Shown here piece after piece: positions 7,654 to 16,563 of a stretch of 32,011 bases of DNA (within the stretch, counting starts at the first letter, position 1; each line of letters opens with the position of its first letter). The position numbers were made by a program, and so were the translations under genes. The DNA comes from Synechococcaceae cyanobacterium SM2_3_2 (GTDB lineage: Bacteria; Cyanobacteriota; Cyanobacteriia; Thermostichales; Thermostichaceae): contig JAAUUM010000019.1 of the NCBI GenBank assembly GCA_012031565.1, forward strand, positions 1 to 32,011. Direction: 5' to 3'. The notes beneath the pieces were generated by a model. That model was given only the letters and a program-made list of their open reading frames with translations, searched no databases and was not told where the DNA came from.

Positions 7654-10149
7654 ATGAACAGGATCTCTTGGGATCCCAGACCTTCTCTATTGTGCTTGCA
7701 GCCTATGACCACCCCAGCCACCTTGTCCAGCCCAGATCTTGTCAATCAAGATCCTTCAGCCTCCCCTGATGACGAGGCGGTGGTTGCTGCCCTCTATCTC
7801 AAGATCTCTGGCATGAGCTGTGCGGGATGTGCCAGCAGTGTGGGAAACCTGTTGCAACGGATCCCTGGGGTGGATCTGGCGGATGTCAATTTTGCCGCAG
7901 AACAAGCCCGTGTCATCTTTCACCCTCAACAGGTCAGCCCGCCCGATCTGATCGCCGCTGTTCAGCAAGGGGGATTTGGGGCTGCTCCCTTGGCCGAGGC
8001 CCAAACCGAGGATCCCGAGGCCGAGACCGAGGCTCAGATCCAGGCTGCTTGGCGGCGCTTTTGGCTGGCAGCGATCCCGGCGGGCATTTTGATGACGGTG
8101 ATGCTGGTCTGTATGGTGCTGGGGTTGCCCCACAATCAGCATCATCGGCTGTTGACCCTAGCTTTGGCCTTTCCGGTGGTGTTTATTGCCGGGTGGCCCA
8201 CCCATCGTGCCAGTGGGGCAGCATTGCGCCGGGGATCCCCCAACATGGATGTGTTGATCTCCTTGAGCACCCTGCCAACCTATCTGGTGGGCTTTTTGGG
8301 CATTGCTGAGGTGACGGTATTTGTGGAAGTGGCGGCAATGGTGATGGCCTTTCACCTGCTCAGCCGCTATCTAGAACGACGGGCCAGGGGTCGAGCTTCC
8401 CAGGCCATTCGCCATCTGATTGGTATGCAGGCGCGGCAGGCCCATTTGCAGCGGGTGCGGGATGTGAGTGCTGGGTCAGAGTCCACGCATCCTGACAGTG
8501 ACGCAAAGACTGACATTATCGATGTGCCCATTGAGGTGATCCAAGTGGGAGATCGGGTGTTGGTGCGCCCCGGCGAACGGATCCCGTGTGATGGGCGGGT
8601 GGTGGAGGGGCACTCGGCGGTGGATGAGTCGATGGCCACGGGTGAGTCGATGCCGATGGCTAAACAGGCGGGATCCGAGGTGATCGGGGGATCCCTCAAT
8701 CAGGCGGGGGCGCTGGTGGTGGAGGTGACTCGCACGGGTGCTGATACGTTTTTGGCCCAGATGGTGCGGCTGATCCAAGAGGCCCAGGGATCCAAGGTGC
8801 CAATTCAGACCTTGGCGGATCGGGTGACCAGCTATTTTGTCCCCAGCGTGGTGGTGCTGGCCCTGTTGACCCTGGGGATCTGGTATGTCGAAAGTGCGGC
8901 CTTACAGCCCTGGTTGACGGAGATTGCCAGCGTTCTACCCTGGGTGCGCTCGGATCTCTCTCCCCTCAGTCTGGCGGCGTTTAATATGATCGCCGTTTTG
9001 GTGGTGGCCTGCCCCTGTGCCCTCGGTTTGGCCACCCCAATCGCCTTGATGGTGGGATCCGGTCGCGGGGCTGAGCAAGGGATCCTGCTCCGTCGGGGTG
9101 AGGCGATCCAGACCCTCAAATCGGTGCAAGCCATCGTGCTGGATAAGACAGGTACCCTGACCCAAGGCAAACCCCAAGTGACGGCCATCGTGGCGGATCC
9201 TCAGGTTGACTTAGATCTGGAGAACCTGGGATCCCCCAATTTCTGGGATCGGCAGCAACAGACACTTTTGATCTGGGCCGCAGCCGTGGAGCAGGGATCC
9301 GAGCATCCATTGGGGCGGGCCATCTTCCAGTGTGCTCAGCGGCAAGCCTTGTCGATTCCCATTCCCACCGACATCATCGCCACCCCCGGACAAGGGATCC
9401 AAGGGCTGTTGACGGGGCTTGATCAACCCCAGCCGATCCTGGTGGGCAATCCTGCTTTTTTGTTGGAGCATGATCTGGATTTATCCCCTTGGCTACCCGC
9501 ACTGGACAGCCTGGAATCACAGGGGCAAACGGTTGTGGGGGTGGCGGTGGATCGCAAGGTGCTCGGGCTGATTGCCTTAGCCGATACCCTCAAGCCAGAG
9601 GCTGCATCGGTGGTGGCGCAGCTCAAACGTCGGGGCTTGGATCCGATCATGCTGACCGGAGATAGCCCCCGAGTGGCCGCTGCCATTGCCGCCCAAGTGG
9701 GGATCCAACAGGTCTTTGCCCAGGTGTTGCCTGCCGACAAAGTGCAGCGCATCCGGGATCTGCAAGCTCAGGGGCAGGTGGTGGCGATGGTGGGGGATGG
9801 CCTCAACGATGCCCCCGCCCTGACTCAGGCTGATGTGGGCATCGCCATTGGCACGGGCACGGAACTGGCCATCGAAGCCGCCGATCTGGCCCTGGTCAGC
9901 GGCGATCTGCAAGGCTTGATCCGAGCTTTGGATTTGTCGCAACATACCTTTGCCAAGATTCGCCAGAACCTAGCTTGGGCCTATGGCTACAATCTGCTGG
10001 CCATCCCACTGGCGGCTACCGGACTGTTACACCCGATTATGGCCGAGATTGCCATGGCGCTCAGCTCCCTGACTGTGATCTGGAACTCGCTCCAATTACG
10101 GCGGATCCCATTAGCTTCTGAAAGAAGTGGGCCGGAGGAGAATAGCTAG
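7654..10149 (+). CDS. copA: Cu+-transporting P1B-type ATPase
   Basis: This 831-aa membrane pump moves monovalent copper across a membrane using ATP. The N-terminal heavy-metal-associated domain carries GMSCAGCASS (C56 and C59). The transmembrane metal site CPC is at about 453 in VACPCALGLATP. DKTGTLTQGKP gives the phosphorylated Asp (about 497), with EHPLGRAI for the HP motif and MVGDGLNDAPAL for the hinge. The last two helices carry YGYN and MALSS, the residues that mark Cu+/Ag+ (P1B-1) pumps. Cyanobacteria have two such pumps, CtaA (inner membrane) and PacS (thylakoid); I cannot tell which this is. The start is either 7654 or the in-frame ATG at 7705; neither has a strong Shine-Dalgarno. 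It contains an unusually dense set of GGATCC sites (about 17). Confidence 0.92.
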   Translation: MNRISWDPRPSLLCLQPMTTPATLSSPDLVNQDPSASPDDEAVVAALYLKISGMSCAGCASSVGNLLQRIPGVDLADVNFAAEQARVIFHPQQVSPPDLIAAVQQGGFGAAPLAEAQTEDPEAETEAQIQAAWRRFWLAAIPAGILMTVMLVCMVLGLPHNQHHRLLTLALAFPVVFIAGWPTHRASGAALRRGSPNMDVLISLSTLPTYLVGFLGIAEVTVFVEVAAMVMAFHLLSRYLERRARGRASQAIRHLIGMQARQAHLQRVRDVSAGSESTHPDSDAKTDIIDVPIEVIQVGDRVLVRPGERIPCDGRVVEGHSAVDESMATGESMPMAKQAGSEVIGGSLNQAGALVVEVTRTGADTFLAQMVRLIQEAQGSKVPIQTLADRVTSYFVPSVVVLALLTLGIWYVESAALQPWLTEIASVLPWVRSDLSPLSLAAFNMIAVLVVACPCALGLATPIALMVGSGRGAEQGILLRRGEAIQTLKSVQAIVLDKTGTLTQGKPQVTAIVADPQVDLDLENLGSPNFWDRQQQTLLIWAAAVEQGSEHPLGRAIFQCAQRQALSIPIPTDIIATPGQGIQGLLTGLDQPQPILVGNPAFLLEHDLDLSPWLPALDSLESQGQTVVGVAVDRKVLGLIALADTLKPEAASVVAQLKRRGLDPIMLTGDSPRVAAAIAAQVGIQQVFAQVLPADKVQRIRDLQAQGQVVAMVGDGLNDAPALTQADVGIAIGTGTELAIEAADLALVSGDLQGLIRALDLSQHTFAKIRQNLAWAYGYNLLAIPLAATGLLHPIMAEIAMALSSLTVIWNSLQLRRIPLASERSGPEENS

Positions 10150-10297
10150 AATAGATTGCTGCCCAGAGTTCCGAGGTAATCTTGAAAAATGGATTTAGGG
10201 ATCCTTTTCCCTTCCCTATTCCTGATTGATTGTATTCCTGCATTGATTGGTTATCTCCCTTATATCTGCCCCCCTGAAACCTGCCAGGAGCGATCCA

Positions 10298-11155
10298 ATG
10301 TTTCAAAAATTCAATCTCAGCACCAAGTTCAATATCCTGTTGTGGACAGCCTTGGTGGGGGGCATTCTTCTCACCAGCACTGCGTTTGCGGGGGTGCTGA
10401 TTCCTAATGCCCAGGCTCAGGTGACAGAAAAAGCTGAGATTCTCATCCAAGCGATGAATTCCGTCAGAAACTACACCAGCACCCGAGTTAATCCGCAGTT
10501 ATCCGAACGGCTAGAAACAGAGCCAGTCTTTATCCCTGAGACCGTCCCCTCCTATTCCGCTCGGGAAGTGTTTGAGCACATTCGCCAAAACCCGGTCTAT
10601 CAGGATTTCTTCTACAAAGAAGCCACCCTCAATCCCACCAATCCACGGGATCAGGCGGATGCTTTTGAGACTGAGATCGTCGAAAAATTTCGCAACGATG
10701 ATCAGGTCAAAGAACTCTCAGGTTTTCGCACCACCCCAGATGGGGATCTGTTCTACATTGCCCGTCCCCTCGCCATCGGCAATGAGAGTTGCTTGCGTTG
10801 TCACAGCACCCCAGCCGCTGCTCCCCCCAGCTTAGTGGCCACCTATGGCCCCGATGGTGGATTTGGTTGGCAGCTGAATGAGATCATTGGATCCCAGATT
10901 ATCTCAGTTCCAGCCAGTCAGGTGTTTACCTCCGCTTATCGCTCCCTTGGCCTATTTGTCGCCATCCTGGCCTCGGTCTTTGTAATTGTGATGGCCCTGG
11001 TGAATAGACTGCTGCAACGCACCGTGATTCGTCCCCTCAATCGTATGGTGGCCATCTCTGATGAAGTCAGCAAGGCTTTGGTCAAACAGGATATGAATGA
11101 ATTTTTGAAGGTGTACCAATCTCTATGGGGATTTAGAGCCGATACCCCCAAGTAG
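10298..11155 (+). CDS. Membrane-anchored haem c sensor-like protein (DUF3365/Tll0287-like) with short HAMP stub
   Basis: The ATG at 10298 is preceded by AGGAG at a 7-base distance and gives 285 aa; an upstream extension has no such site. A first membrane helix lies at about residues 12-32. The external domain resembles the Tll0287/DUF3365 family, with the haem c motif CLRCH (C165, C168, H169) in NESCLRCHSTP and the downstream YGPDGGFGWQLNEIIGSQII. A second helix (GLFVAILASVFVIVMALVN) follows, then RTVIRPLNRMVAISDEVS, the first HAMP helix. The protein stops about 25 residues later without a second HAMP helix or any output domain. Related proteins usually continue into kinase, cyclase or methyl-acceptor modules, so this one may be truncated or act through a partner, perhaps the convergent kinases. 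Confidence 0.8.
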   Translation: MFQKFNLSTKFNILLWTALVGGILLTSTAFAGVLIPNAQAQVTEKAEILIQAMNSVRNYTSTRVNPQLSERLETEPVFIPETVPSYSAREVFEHIRQNPVYQDFFYKEATLNPTNPRDQADAFETEIVEKFRNDDQVKELSGFRTTPDGDLFYIARPLAIGNESCLRCHSTPAAAPPSLVATYGPDGGFGWQLNEIIGSQIISVPASQVFTSAYRSLGLFVAILASVFVIVMALVNRLLQRTVIRPLNRMVAISDEVSKALVKQDMNEFLKVYQSLWGFRADTPK

Positions 11156-11321
11156 TCCGATCATTCCTCATAAGTTTTTGTTCTCTTTTTGGATTTTGGA
11201 TCCGCTTTCTCGTACCTGATTGCCTATATTTGATTGCTTGTTGGTAAGTTGATGCTCTTCAGATTTGAATTGGCGAATTGACGCTTGTTCAGCAGTTTGA
11301 TTGACATTTGACTATCAATTA

Positions 11322-12773
11322 TTATCTCTCGTTGGGACGTTGATTAACCACAATATTTTTGAGATCTCTGGCCACTTCAATGGCAGTTTGATACCGCTGA
11401 AATGTGTCTCGCTCGATCATATGATTAAGCACCGCCGCAAACTCAGGACTGACAGGGATCCCTGTTTCTTGCCACAGCAATAGTCCCGTGTCCATATCCT
11501 CAGAGAGTGCTCTGGGTTCTACCCCTGTCAAGGCTTGAATCGCTACCATGCCAGCGGCAAAGATATCACTATTGGGTCGTGGTCGCCCCGCCAATTGTTC
11601 CAGCGGAGTGAAGCCCAAGCTACCGATACTGACCGTATGATTTTTGCCTTCTGTTAATCCCAGTGATATCTCTTTGACTGCTCCAAAATCGATCAGCACC
11701 AGCTTGCCATTATCCTGACGGCGAATGATATTTTGAGGCTTAATATCTCGATGAATCACCTGCTGTTGATGAATATAATGCATCACTTTGAGCAGATTTA
11801 ACAACATCACCACCACCTTCGATTCAGGTAGGGGCTGCCCCGATAACAGCTCACTCAGGACTTTGCCTTCAATATATTCCTGAACCAAGTAGAATTCGGA
11901 TCCATCTTCAAAATAGGCTAACAATTGGGGGATCTGATCGTGTTTGAGTCGCTCTAGGGTTTCTGCTTCTTTGGTAAACAGACGGCGAGCGATCTCTAAC
12001 AAGGCAGGTTCATCTTCAAACGTCCGCAGTTGTTTGACCACACAGATGGGATGCCCCGGTCGGTGGGTATCAGCTGCCAAATAGGTCTGGCCAAATCCGC
12101 CGGAGGCCAGCAGCCGTTCCACCCGATAGCGGCCCTTGAGCAGATCCTCCTCTTCTCGGTTGATGCCCCCACTATGGCGGCGGTTGGCATCCAAGAGGCC
12201 CAACTGAGTCTGGATCCGAGCCAAGGCGACTGGAAAATCAACCGGCTTGGTGATGTAGTCGTTTGCTCCCAGTTGCAGGGCTTGCACCACATCCTGGCTC
12301 TCTCCTTTGGCGGTTACCATCACCACCGACACCTGAGCAGGGGAGTAGGTTTTGCGGATCTCCGCCAACACTTCAAAGCCATTCAGTCCCGGCATCATCA
12401 CATCCAAGAGCACAAGGTCAAAGGCGTTGCGCTGCATCTGGCTGAGGGCATGATAGCCATCCTCCGCCAGCGTGACTTGATAGCCTTGGCGCAGCAACCG
12501 CCGCGATAACATATCCCGATTTTCGGGGTTGTCATCCACAAGCAGCAACGAAAACGTATCGGGGGCTGAGGCAGCGATGGGAGCCAGTGGCCGACGAGGT
12601 GGATCCAGTTGCGGTCGAGTGGGAATGAGTGAATCGGCGCGGGTCTTGGGGCGGGGGCAGAGTCTAAAGAAGAGGGATCCCATGCGGAGGATGCCCTTGG
12701 AGCAGGATCCACTGGCGCAAGATGGGGGGGGGTAGGCTCTATTGGGGGTGGAAAACTGGTAAAAGGTTCGCAA
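11322..12773 (-). CDS. Receiver-Ser/Thr protein kinase (Hanks type), probably 3' part of a frameshifted REC-REC-kinase gene
   Basis: A response-regulator receiver (about residues 74-195: LLLVDDNPENRDMLSRRL, phosphoacceptor Asp in LVLLDVMMPG, Lys in ITKPVD) is followed by a complete eukaryotic-type kinase: glycine loop LLASGGFGQTYLA, catalytic Lys in CVVKQL, HRDIKPQNI, LIDFGAVKE for the DFG motif, and the P-loop region GSLGFTPLEQ. The first 50 or so residues in this frame look like an out-of-frame reading of the Pro/Ala-rich linker that the upstream gene encodes in the other frame. Joining the two frames near 12648-12657 gives one continuous REC-linker-REC-kinase protein. If there is no fusion, translation must start inside the upstream gene. 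No membrane segment is present. Confidence 0.85.
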   Translation of the reverse strand: MRTFYQFSTPNRAYPPPSCASGSCSKGILRMGSLFFRLCPRPKTRADSLIPTRPQLDPPRRPLAPIAASAPDTFSLLLVDDNPENRDMLSRRLLRQGYQVTLAEDGYHALSQMQRNAFDLVLLDVMMPGLNGFEVLAEIRKTYSPAQVSVVMVTAKGESQDVVQALQLGANDYITKPVDFPVALARIQTQLGLLDANRRHSGGINREEEDLLKGRYRVERLLASGGFGQTYLAADTHRPGHPICVVKQLRTFEDEPALLEIARRLFTKEAETLERLKHDQIPQLLAYFEDGSEFYLVQEYIEGKVLSELLSGQPLPESKVVVMLLNLLKVMHYIHQQQVIHRDIKPQNIIRRQDNGKLVLIDFGAVKEISLGLTEGKNHTVSIGSLGFTPLEQLAGRPRPNSDIFAAGMVAIQALTGVEPRALSEDMDTGLLLWQETGIPVSPEFAAVLNHMIERDTFQRYQTAIEVARDLKNIVVNQRPNER

Positions 12774-13246
12774 GGAGGCTTGTCCGTCAGGACGGCTCGG
12801 GTGGGGGGCGCGTCTTCCTCCTGAATGGGCGAGGTCTCAATTGGCTGGGGTGGGGGGCTGGGATCCTCTGCCGCTGGGCGAGCCTTGAGTAGTAGCTCTT
12901 CAATCTTGGGAATCAACCGCTGGATATCCACTGGTTTGGTGTCGTAATCATCACAGCCCGCCTGCAAAGCCTTCTGCTGATCCCCTGCCATCGCGTGGGC
13001 AGTCAAGGCAATCACCGGGATCCCTCGGGTGTTGGGATCCTGCTTGAGATAACGGGTAGCGGCCCATCCGTCCAGCACAGGTAGGCCCAGATCCATCAGG
13101 ATCAGATCCGGCTTTTCACTCTGGGCCATCTCCACCCCAGCCGCCCCATCAAAGGCCAGAACAATGTCGTAGCCCCGCTTGCTCAGGCGACGACTCAACA
13201 TATCTCGATTCATTTCGTTGTCTTCGACGATCAAGATCTTGGTCAT
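12398..13246 (-). CDS. Response-regulator receiver protein, probably 5' part of a frameshifted REC-REC-kinase gene
   Basis: The start at ATG 13246 (MTKILIVEDNEMNRDML) is preceded by AGGGG at about 6 bases; an in-frame ATG at 13264 is the alternative. Residues 1-125 form a CheY-like receiver: DNEMNRD acidic cluster, phosphoacceptor Asp in LILMDLGLPVLDGW, ALTAHAM, and KPVD. A Pro/Ala-rich linker follows (to about residue 200). Beyond the G-rich spot at 12648-12657 the frame turns into an unlikely Arg/Trp/Cys-rich tail, while the neighbouring frame starts to encode the second receiver. The two receivers share DMLSRRL, so they look like duplicates within one original protein. Going from this frame to the other needs a -1 shift, for example the loss of one base in a G run. 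Confidence 0.8.
   Translation of the reverse strand: MTKILIVEDNEMNRDMLSRRLSKRGYDIVLAFDGAAGVEMAQSEKPDLILMDLGLPVLDGWAATRYLKQDPNTRGIPVIALTAHAMAGDQQKALQAGCDDYDTKPVDIQRLIPKIEELLLKARPAAEDPSPPPQPIETSPIQEEDAPPTRAVLTDKPPCEPFTSFPPPIEPTPPHLAPVDPAPRASSAWDPSSLDSAPAPRPAPIHSFPLDRNWIHLVGHWLPSLPQPPIRFRCCLWMTTPKIGICYRGGCCAKAIKSRWRRMAIMPSARCSATPLTLCSWM
12648..12657 (-). other. Probable frameshift site joining the receiver gene to the receiver-kinase gene
   Basis: The plus strand reads GGGGCGGGGG here, that is CCCCCGCCCC on the coding strand. Upstream of it the sensible protein is in one frame (linker ending DSAPAPRP), downstream in the -1 frame (KTRADSLIPTRPQLDPP). A one-base loss in either homopolymer, or a sequencing error, would explain it. 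It is not a classical slippery heptamer. Confidence 0.55.
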
Positions 13247-13398
13247 GCCCCTGAACCTTTGCATCCCTAGCTGGGTGTGGATCCCTTAAAATTTGATTAA
13301 AAAATTTGAATGACGGCTGGATAACTAATCAAATTGGCCTTCTTCTCAGTACCCTAGATTAATCCCAGATTAATGCCCTTGGCGTCTATTCCACAGGG

Positions 13399-16179
13399 CT
13401 AAACCCGAGTCAGCCGTTGAATTTCACTCACCAACTGATCTGGCGAAAATGTTGATTTGCCCAAAATCGCCTCCACAGAACCATTGAGCCGTTGGCGCTC
13501 GCCTGGGGTCAAATTTTTGGCGGTCAGTACCACAACCGGGATATCCCGCCACAGACTATTTTGCCGTAGTCGCAAAGCAAATTCAAACCCATCCATTTCG
13601 GGCATCATCAGATCCAACAGGATCAGGTTGGGTAGAAATGTTTCTAGCATCTGTAAAGCGGGCCGACCATTGACCGCTTCTTGCACATGCCATCCCTCTT
13701 TTTCCAGCAGCCGACGCAATAAATCTCGATTGCTGGCATCGTCATCGATCAAAAGAGCCGCAGGCACCGATTGGGTGTGACAGTAGCGGCTGATGATCTC
13801 CACCAGTCGATCCCGATCAAAAGGCTTGGTCAGATACTCTGTCGCCCCCAAGGCAAAACCCAGGTTCTTTTCGTCCACAATCGTCACCATCACCACCGGG
13901 ATCCCAGATAGGTCAGGATCCACCTTGAGGGCGCTTAGCACAGCCCATCCATCCATCTGGGGCATCATCACATCCAGGGTGATCACCGCTGGTCGGAGCT
14001 GACGGGCCATCTCAATCCCGGCGAGGCCACTGTGGGCAATCGAAACCTGATAGCCCTGTTTTTGTAAGGCTCGTTGAATCAAATCGCAGACGGTGACATC
14101 ATCATCGATCACCAGAACCGTGGCAGGTTGATTTAGATCCGCCTGTCGTTTGGGGATCTGGCCACTATTGAGCAATGGAGAGGCCGGTTCAGCCGTGGGC
14201 AGGCTCTTATCTTTGACGGCGGCAGCCTCGATATGAGCCGGGATCCAAAAGGTGAAGGTGCTGCCCTGGCCCAGCTCGCTCTCTACCTTGATATCGCCCC
14301 CCATCATCTGACAAAAACGGCGGGTGATCACCAGCCCCAACCCGGTGCCGCCATACTTGCGAGTGGTGGCTTGATCCGCTTGAGTAAAGGCTTGAAACAG
14401 GCGGCTAATCTGCTCGGTGGTCATGCCGATGCCTGAATCGCGGATGCGGAAGAAGACCCACTCACGGCCTTGATTTTGGCGACGGGCCACATCAAGGTAG
14501 ACATTGCCTTGATGGGTAAATTTGCAAGCATTGCTGAGCAGATTAAAGAGATTTTGCCGCAGTTTGGTGGCATCCCCATGAATGGATCCCAAGGCTTCCG
14601 CTTGGCGCACCACCACCCGATTGCCATTTTTATCCGCTAAGGGCTGAATGGTACTGGCCACATCCTGAATCATGGCATCCAGATCGAAGGTCTCCAGATA
14701 GAGATCCATCTTGCCCGCTTCGATCTTGGACAGATCCAGCACATCATTGATCAAAGACAGCAGGTGCTTGGCAGCGCCATGAATCTTTTGTAGATCGGGC
14801 ACAAAGCTATCCAGTTCCTCCTCTTCGGCTTCCTCCATCAAAATTTCGGTGTAGCCAATGATGGCGTTCATGGGGGTGCGTAGCTCGTGGCTCATGTTGG
14901 CCAAAAATTGGCTCTTGGATTGATTGGCGGTCTCCGCTGCTTCACGGGCTTCTTCTGCCTGCAATCTGGCGCTGGCCAATTGCGCCGTCCGCTCCTGCAC
15001 CTTTTCTTCCAGGGTCTCTAGGGTGACCTGTAGCCGCTGGGCCATGATCTCAAAGCTGTGGAAAAGTCGCCCCACCTCATCGTTACCCGCTGACGGTAGC
15101 CTGTTCAGCAACAGGGTGGAGTCAGCCTGATCGGAGTCTGGCATTGAAGTGAGGGTGGCTAAACCCAAAGGGCGAGTGGGACGAGTGGCCAACAGCTGCA
15201 TGCCAATCACCAACAGCAGCAGGATCACCACCCCCATTGCCGTCGCGTAGATCATTCCCCGGATCAGCAGCTCCCGTTGGAGGGCCAGATAGGGATCCTG
15301 CAACCGTTGTAGCCGATACACCAACCCTTCATTGAGGCCCAACCGGAAGGGATGATAGCTAAACGAGGGATCCCTGGTTTGGGTCACGATAATGGTCTGG
15401 CCTGCCGCTGCCTGTTCCCACAGGTCGAGATTTACGGGCAGAGAGGCGGAGGTGGTGGCACTTTCGGCACTGATCTGGCCTTCAGGGTCATAAATCGACA
15501 GCAGCAGATCTTGTCGCTCAAGGTTGAGTTCTGCCAACAGATCGCTGGTCAGCAGCTGTCCCACCAGGATGCCCCCCATTGCCTGATTACCTGTTGCCTG
15601 ATTACCTGTTGCCTGATTACCCGTCACCAGATTGGCAGGCTGAATCGGGGCAGTAGCAAAAAGAACCCAAGTCTCCCCTGTCCACGCCACCCCCTGTTCC
15701 TCTGCGCCAAGCAGGGATCCCTCTAAGGCTCGATCCAGCCTGGGATTTTCCTGAATCAGACTCTCCCCCAGCAGCTGTGCACCGCTAGAGGCAGTCACGA
15801 TGTCCACAACGTCAAATGTCCAACGGGGGCTGGAGAGGATGGGCAAGGCTGGCTCTGGGGCTTGATCTGCTGTGTCTGAGGGGGAGACTGCTGCCACCAC
15901 TGCGGCCTCGGCTGCCAACTGGCGGGCCTGGGCTTGCAGATCATCTGCCCTTTCTTGTAATCGCCCCCTGACCAGAACGCCATCATTGCGTAACTGCTGG
16001 TTAGCCACCCCTTGAGTGAAGTCCTCCACTGTCCGCCGGGTCAAAACGTAGGTGGTGCCCAACAAAAGCAAGGGAACCCCCACCACAATGGGCACTGCCT
16101 TGATCTGCAACGGCAGGTTCCGCCACCCCACAAACCATCCAGAGGGGGCGGTGGACTGAGCGGATCCCTGAGTGGTCAT
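13399..16179 (-). CDS. Hybrid sensor histidine kinase with HAMP and two receiver domains
   Basis: This 926-aa inner-membrane sensor kinase starts with a helix ([20 protein letters not shown]), has an external sensory domain of about 260 residues, then a second helix ([20 protein letters not shown]) and a HAMP/coiled-coil segment. HisKA has the phosphorylated H431 in [16 protein letters not shown]; the ATPase domain shows NLLSNACKF (N box), RDSGIGM (G1) and KYGGTGLGL (G2). Two receivers follow, with acceptor Asp in [14 protein letters not shown] and in [14 protein letters not shown]. The external domain carries a fivefold-residue repeat (TGNQA) from a 15-bp DNA tandem repeat. No HPt domain or DNA-binding output is seen; the nearby receiver proteins are natural candidates as partners. 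Confidence 0.93.
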   Translation of the reverse strand: MTTQGSAQSTAPSGWFVGWRNLPLQIKAVPIVVGVPLLLLGTTYVLTRRTVEDFTQGVANQQLRNDGVLVRGRLQERADDLQAQARQLAAEAAVVAAVSPSDTADQAPEPALPILSSPRWTFDVVDIVTASSGAQLLGESLIQENPRLDRALEGSLLGAEEQGVAWTGETWVLFATAPIQPANLVTGNQATGNQATGNQAMGGILVGQLLTSDLLAELNLERQDLLLSIYDPEGQISAESATTSASLPVNLDLWEQAAAGQTIIVTQTRDPSFSYHPFRLGLNEGLVYRLQRLQDPYLALQRELLIRGMIYATAMGVVILLLLVIGMQLLATRPTRPLGLATLTSMPDSDQADSTLLLNRLPSAGNDEVGRLFHSFEIMAQRLQVTLETLEEKVQERTAQLASARLQAEEAREAAETANQSKSQFLANMSHELRTPMNAIIGYTEILMEEAEEEELDSFVPDLQKIHGAAKHLLSLINDVLDLSKIEAGKMDLYLETFDLDAMIQDVASTIQPLADKNGNRVVVRQAEALGSIHGDATKLRQNLFNLLSNACKFTHQGNVYLDVARRQNQGREWVFFRIRDSGIGMTTEQISRLFQAFTQADQATTRKYGGTGLGLVITRRFCQMMGGDIKVESELGQGSTFTFWIPAHIEAAAVKDKSLPTAEPASPLLNSGQIPKRQADLNQPATVLVIDDDVTVCDLIQRALQKQGYQVSIAHSGLAGIEMARQLRPAVITLDVMMPQMDGWAVLSALKVDPDLSGIPVVMVTIVDEKNLGFALGATEYLTKPFDRDRLVEIISRYCHTQSVPAALLIDDDASNRDLLRRLLEKEGWHVQEAVNGRPALQMLETFLPNLILLDLMMPEMDGFEFALRLRQNSLWRDIPVVVLTAKNLTPGERQRLNGSVEAILGKSTFSPDQLVSEIQRLTRV
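15579..15623. repeat. 15-bp in-frame tandem repeat, 3 copies, in the sensor domain
   Basis: The unit TTGCCTGATTACCTG occurs at 15579, 15594 and 15609 (last copy with one change). Because 15 is a multiple of 3, the copies add the pentapeptide TGNQA to the external domain of the hybrid kinase without breaking the frame. Copy number is likely to vary between strains by replication slippage. Confidence 0.85.
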
Positions 16180-16245
16180 GAGTCTTTCCCCAGTGAAAGT
16201 GAGAAGGATTAAGCGAGGTCAGCGCCGCCAGTCTTGATAACAGGG

Positions 16246-16279
16246 GCCATACGGTGCAATCAGCCATACGGTGCAATCA
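16246..16279. repeat. 17-bp tandem duplication upstream of the hybrid kinase
   Basis: GCCATACGGTGCAATCA occurs twice in perfect tandem (16246-16262 and 16263-16279), about 70-100 bases upstream of the kinase start codon. It could duplicate a regulator site or be neutral. Confidence 0.85.
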
Positions 16280-16440
16280 ATGGTTATGGGCGATCAGAGC
16301 GTGCTGGCAATGCTTTGATTGTGCCCAACTTAATCTCCTTACGGTAGTCCCTCATCGTTTCCGAGATCTGCTCAAGGAGTTGGGCTGAGGAGAAGGATGA
16401 GACTCACTTTTCTCCTTGCTGAGCCCATCAATGCTGCCGG

Positions 16441-16519
16441 AGTAGCTGGGTTGACTGAGTAGCTGGGTTGACTGAGTAGCTGGGTTGACTGAGTAGCTGG
16501 GTTGACTGAGTAGCTGGGG
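16441..16519. repeat. 17-bp tandem array, four full copies plus a partial
   Basis: The unit AGTAGCTGGGTTGACTG repeats perfectly at 16441, 16458, 16475 and 16492, followed by a partial AGTAGCTGGG from 16509. It lies about 45 bases past the stop codon of the mlaD-like gene. Each unit has stops in one frame and gives low-complexity peptides in others, so it is not coding. It is a minisatellite-like locus. Confidence 0.9.
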
Positions 16520-16563
16520 CCATGCACCGCTCAGCGGATGGAGAGATGAGGGTACCCCCAGAC

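Larger units (their letters stand above)
16180..16563. other. Intergenic region between the mlaD-like gene and the hybrid kinase
   Basis: Both flanking genes are on the minus strand. The region has no credible gene; open frames in it arise from tandem repeats. It holds a 17-bp duplication at 16246-16279 and a 17-bp array at 16441-16519, and presumably the promoter of the kinase gene. I see no clear terminator for the MCE gene other than possible folding of the array. Confidence 0.5.

Noticed and set aside
15570-15630. CRISPR-like array
   Set aside because: Direct repeats of 15 bases without spacers, in frame inside a kinase gene. None of the other arrays has unique spacers either.
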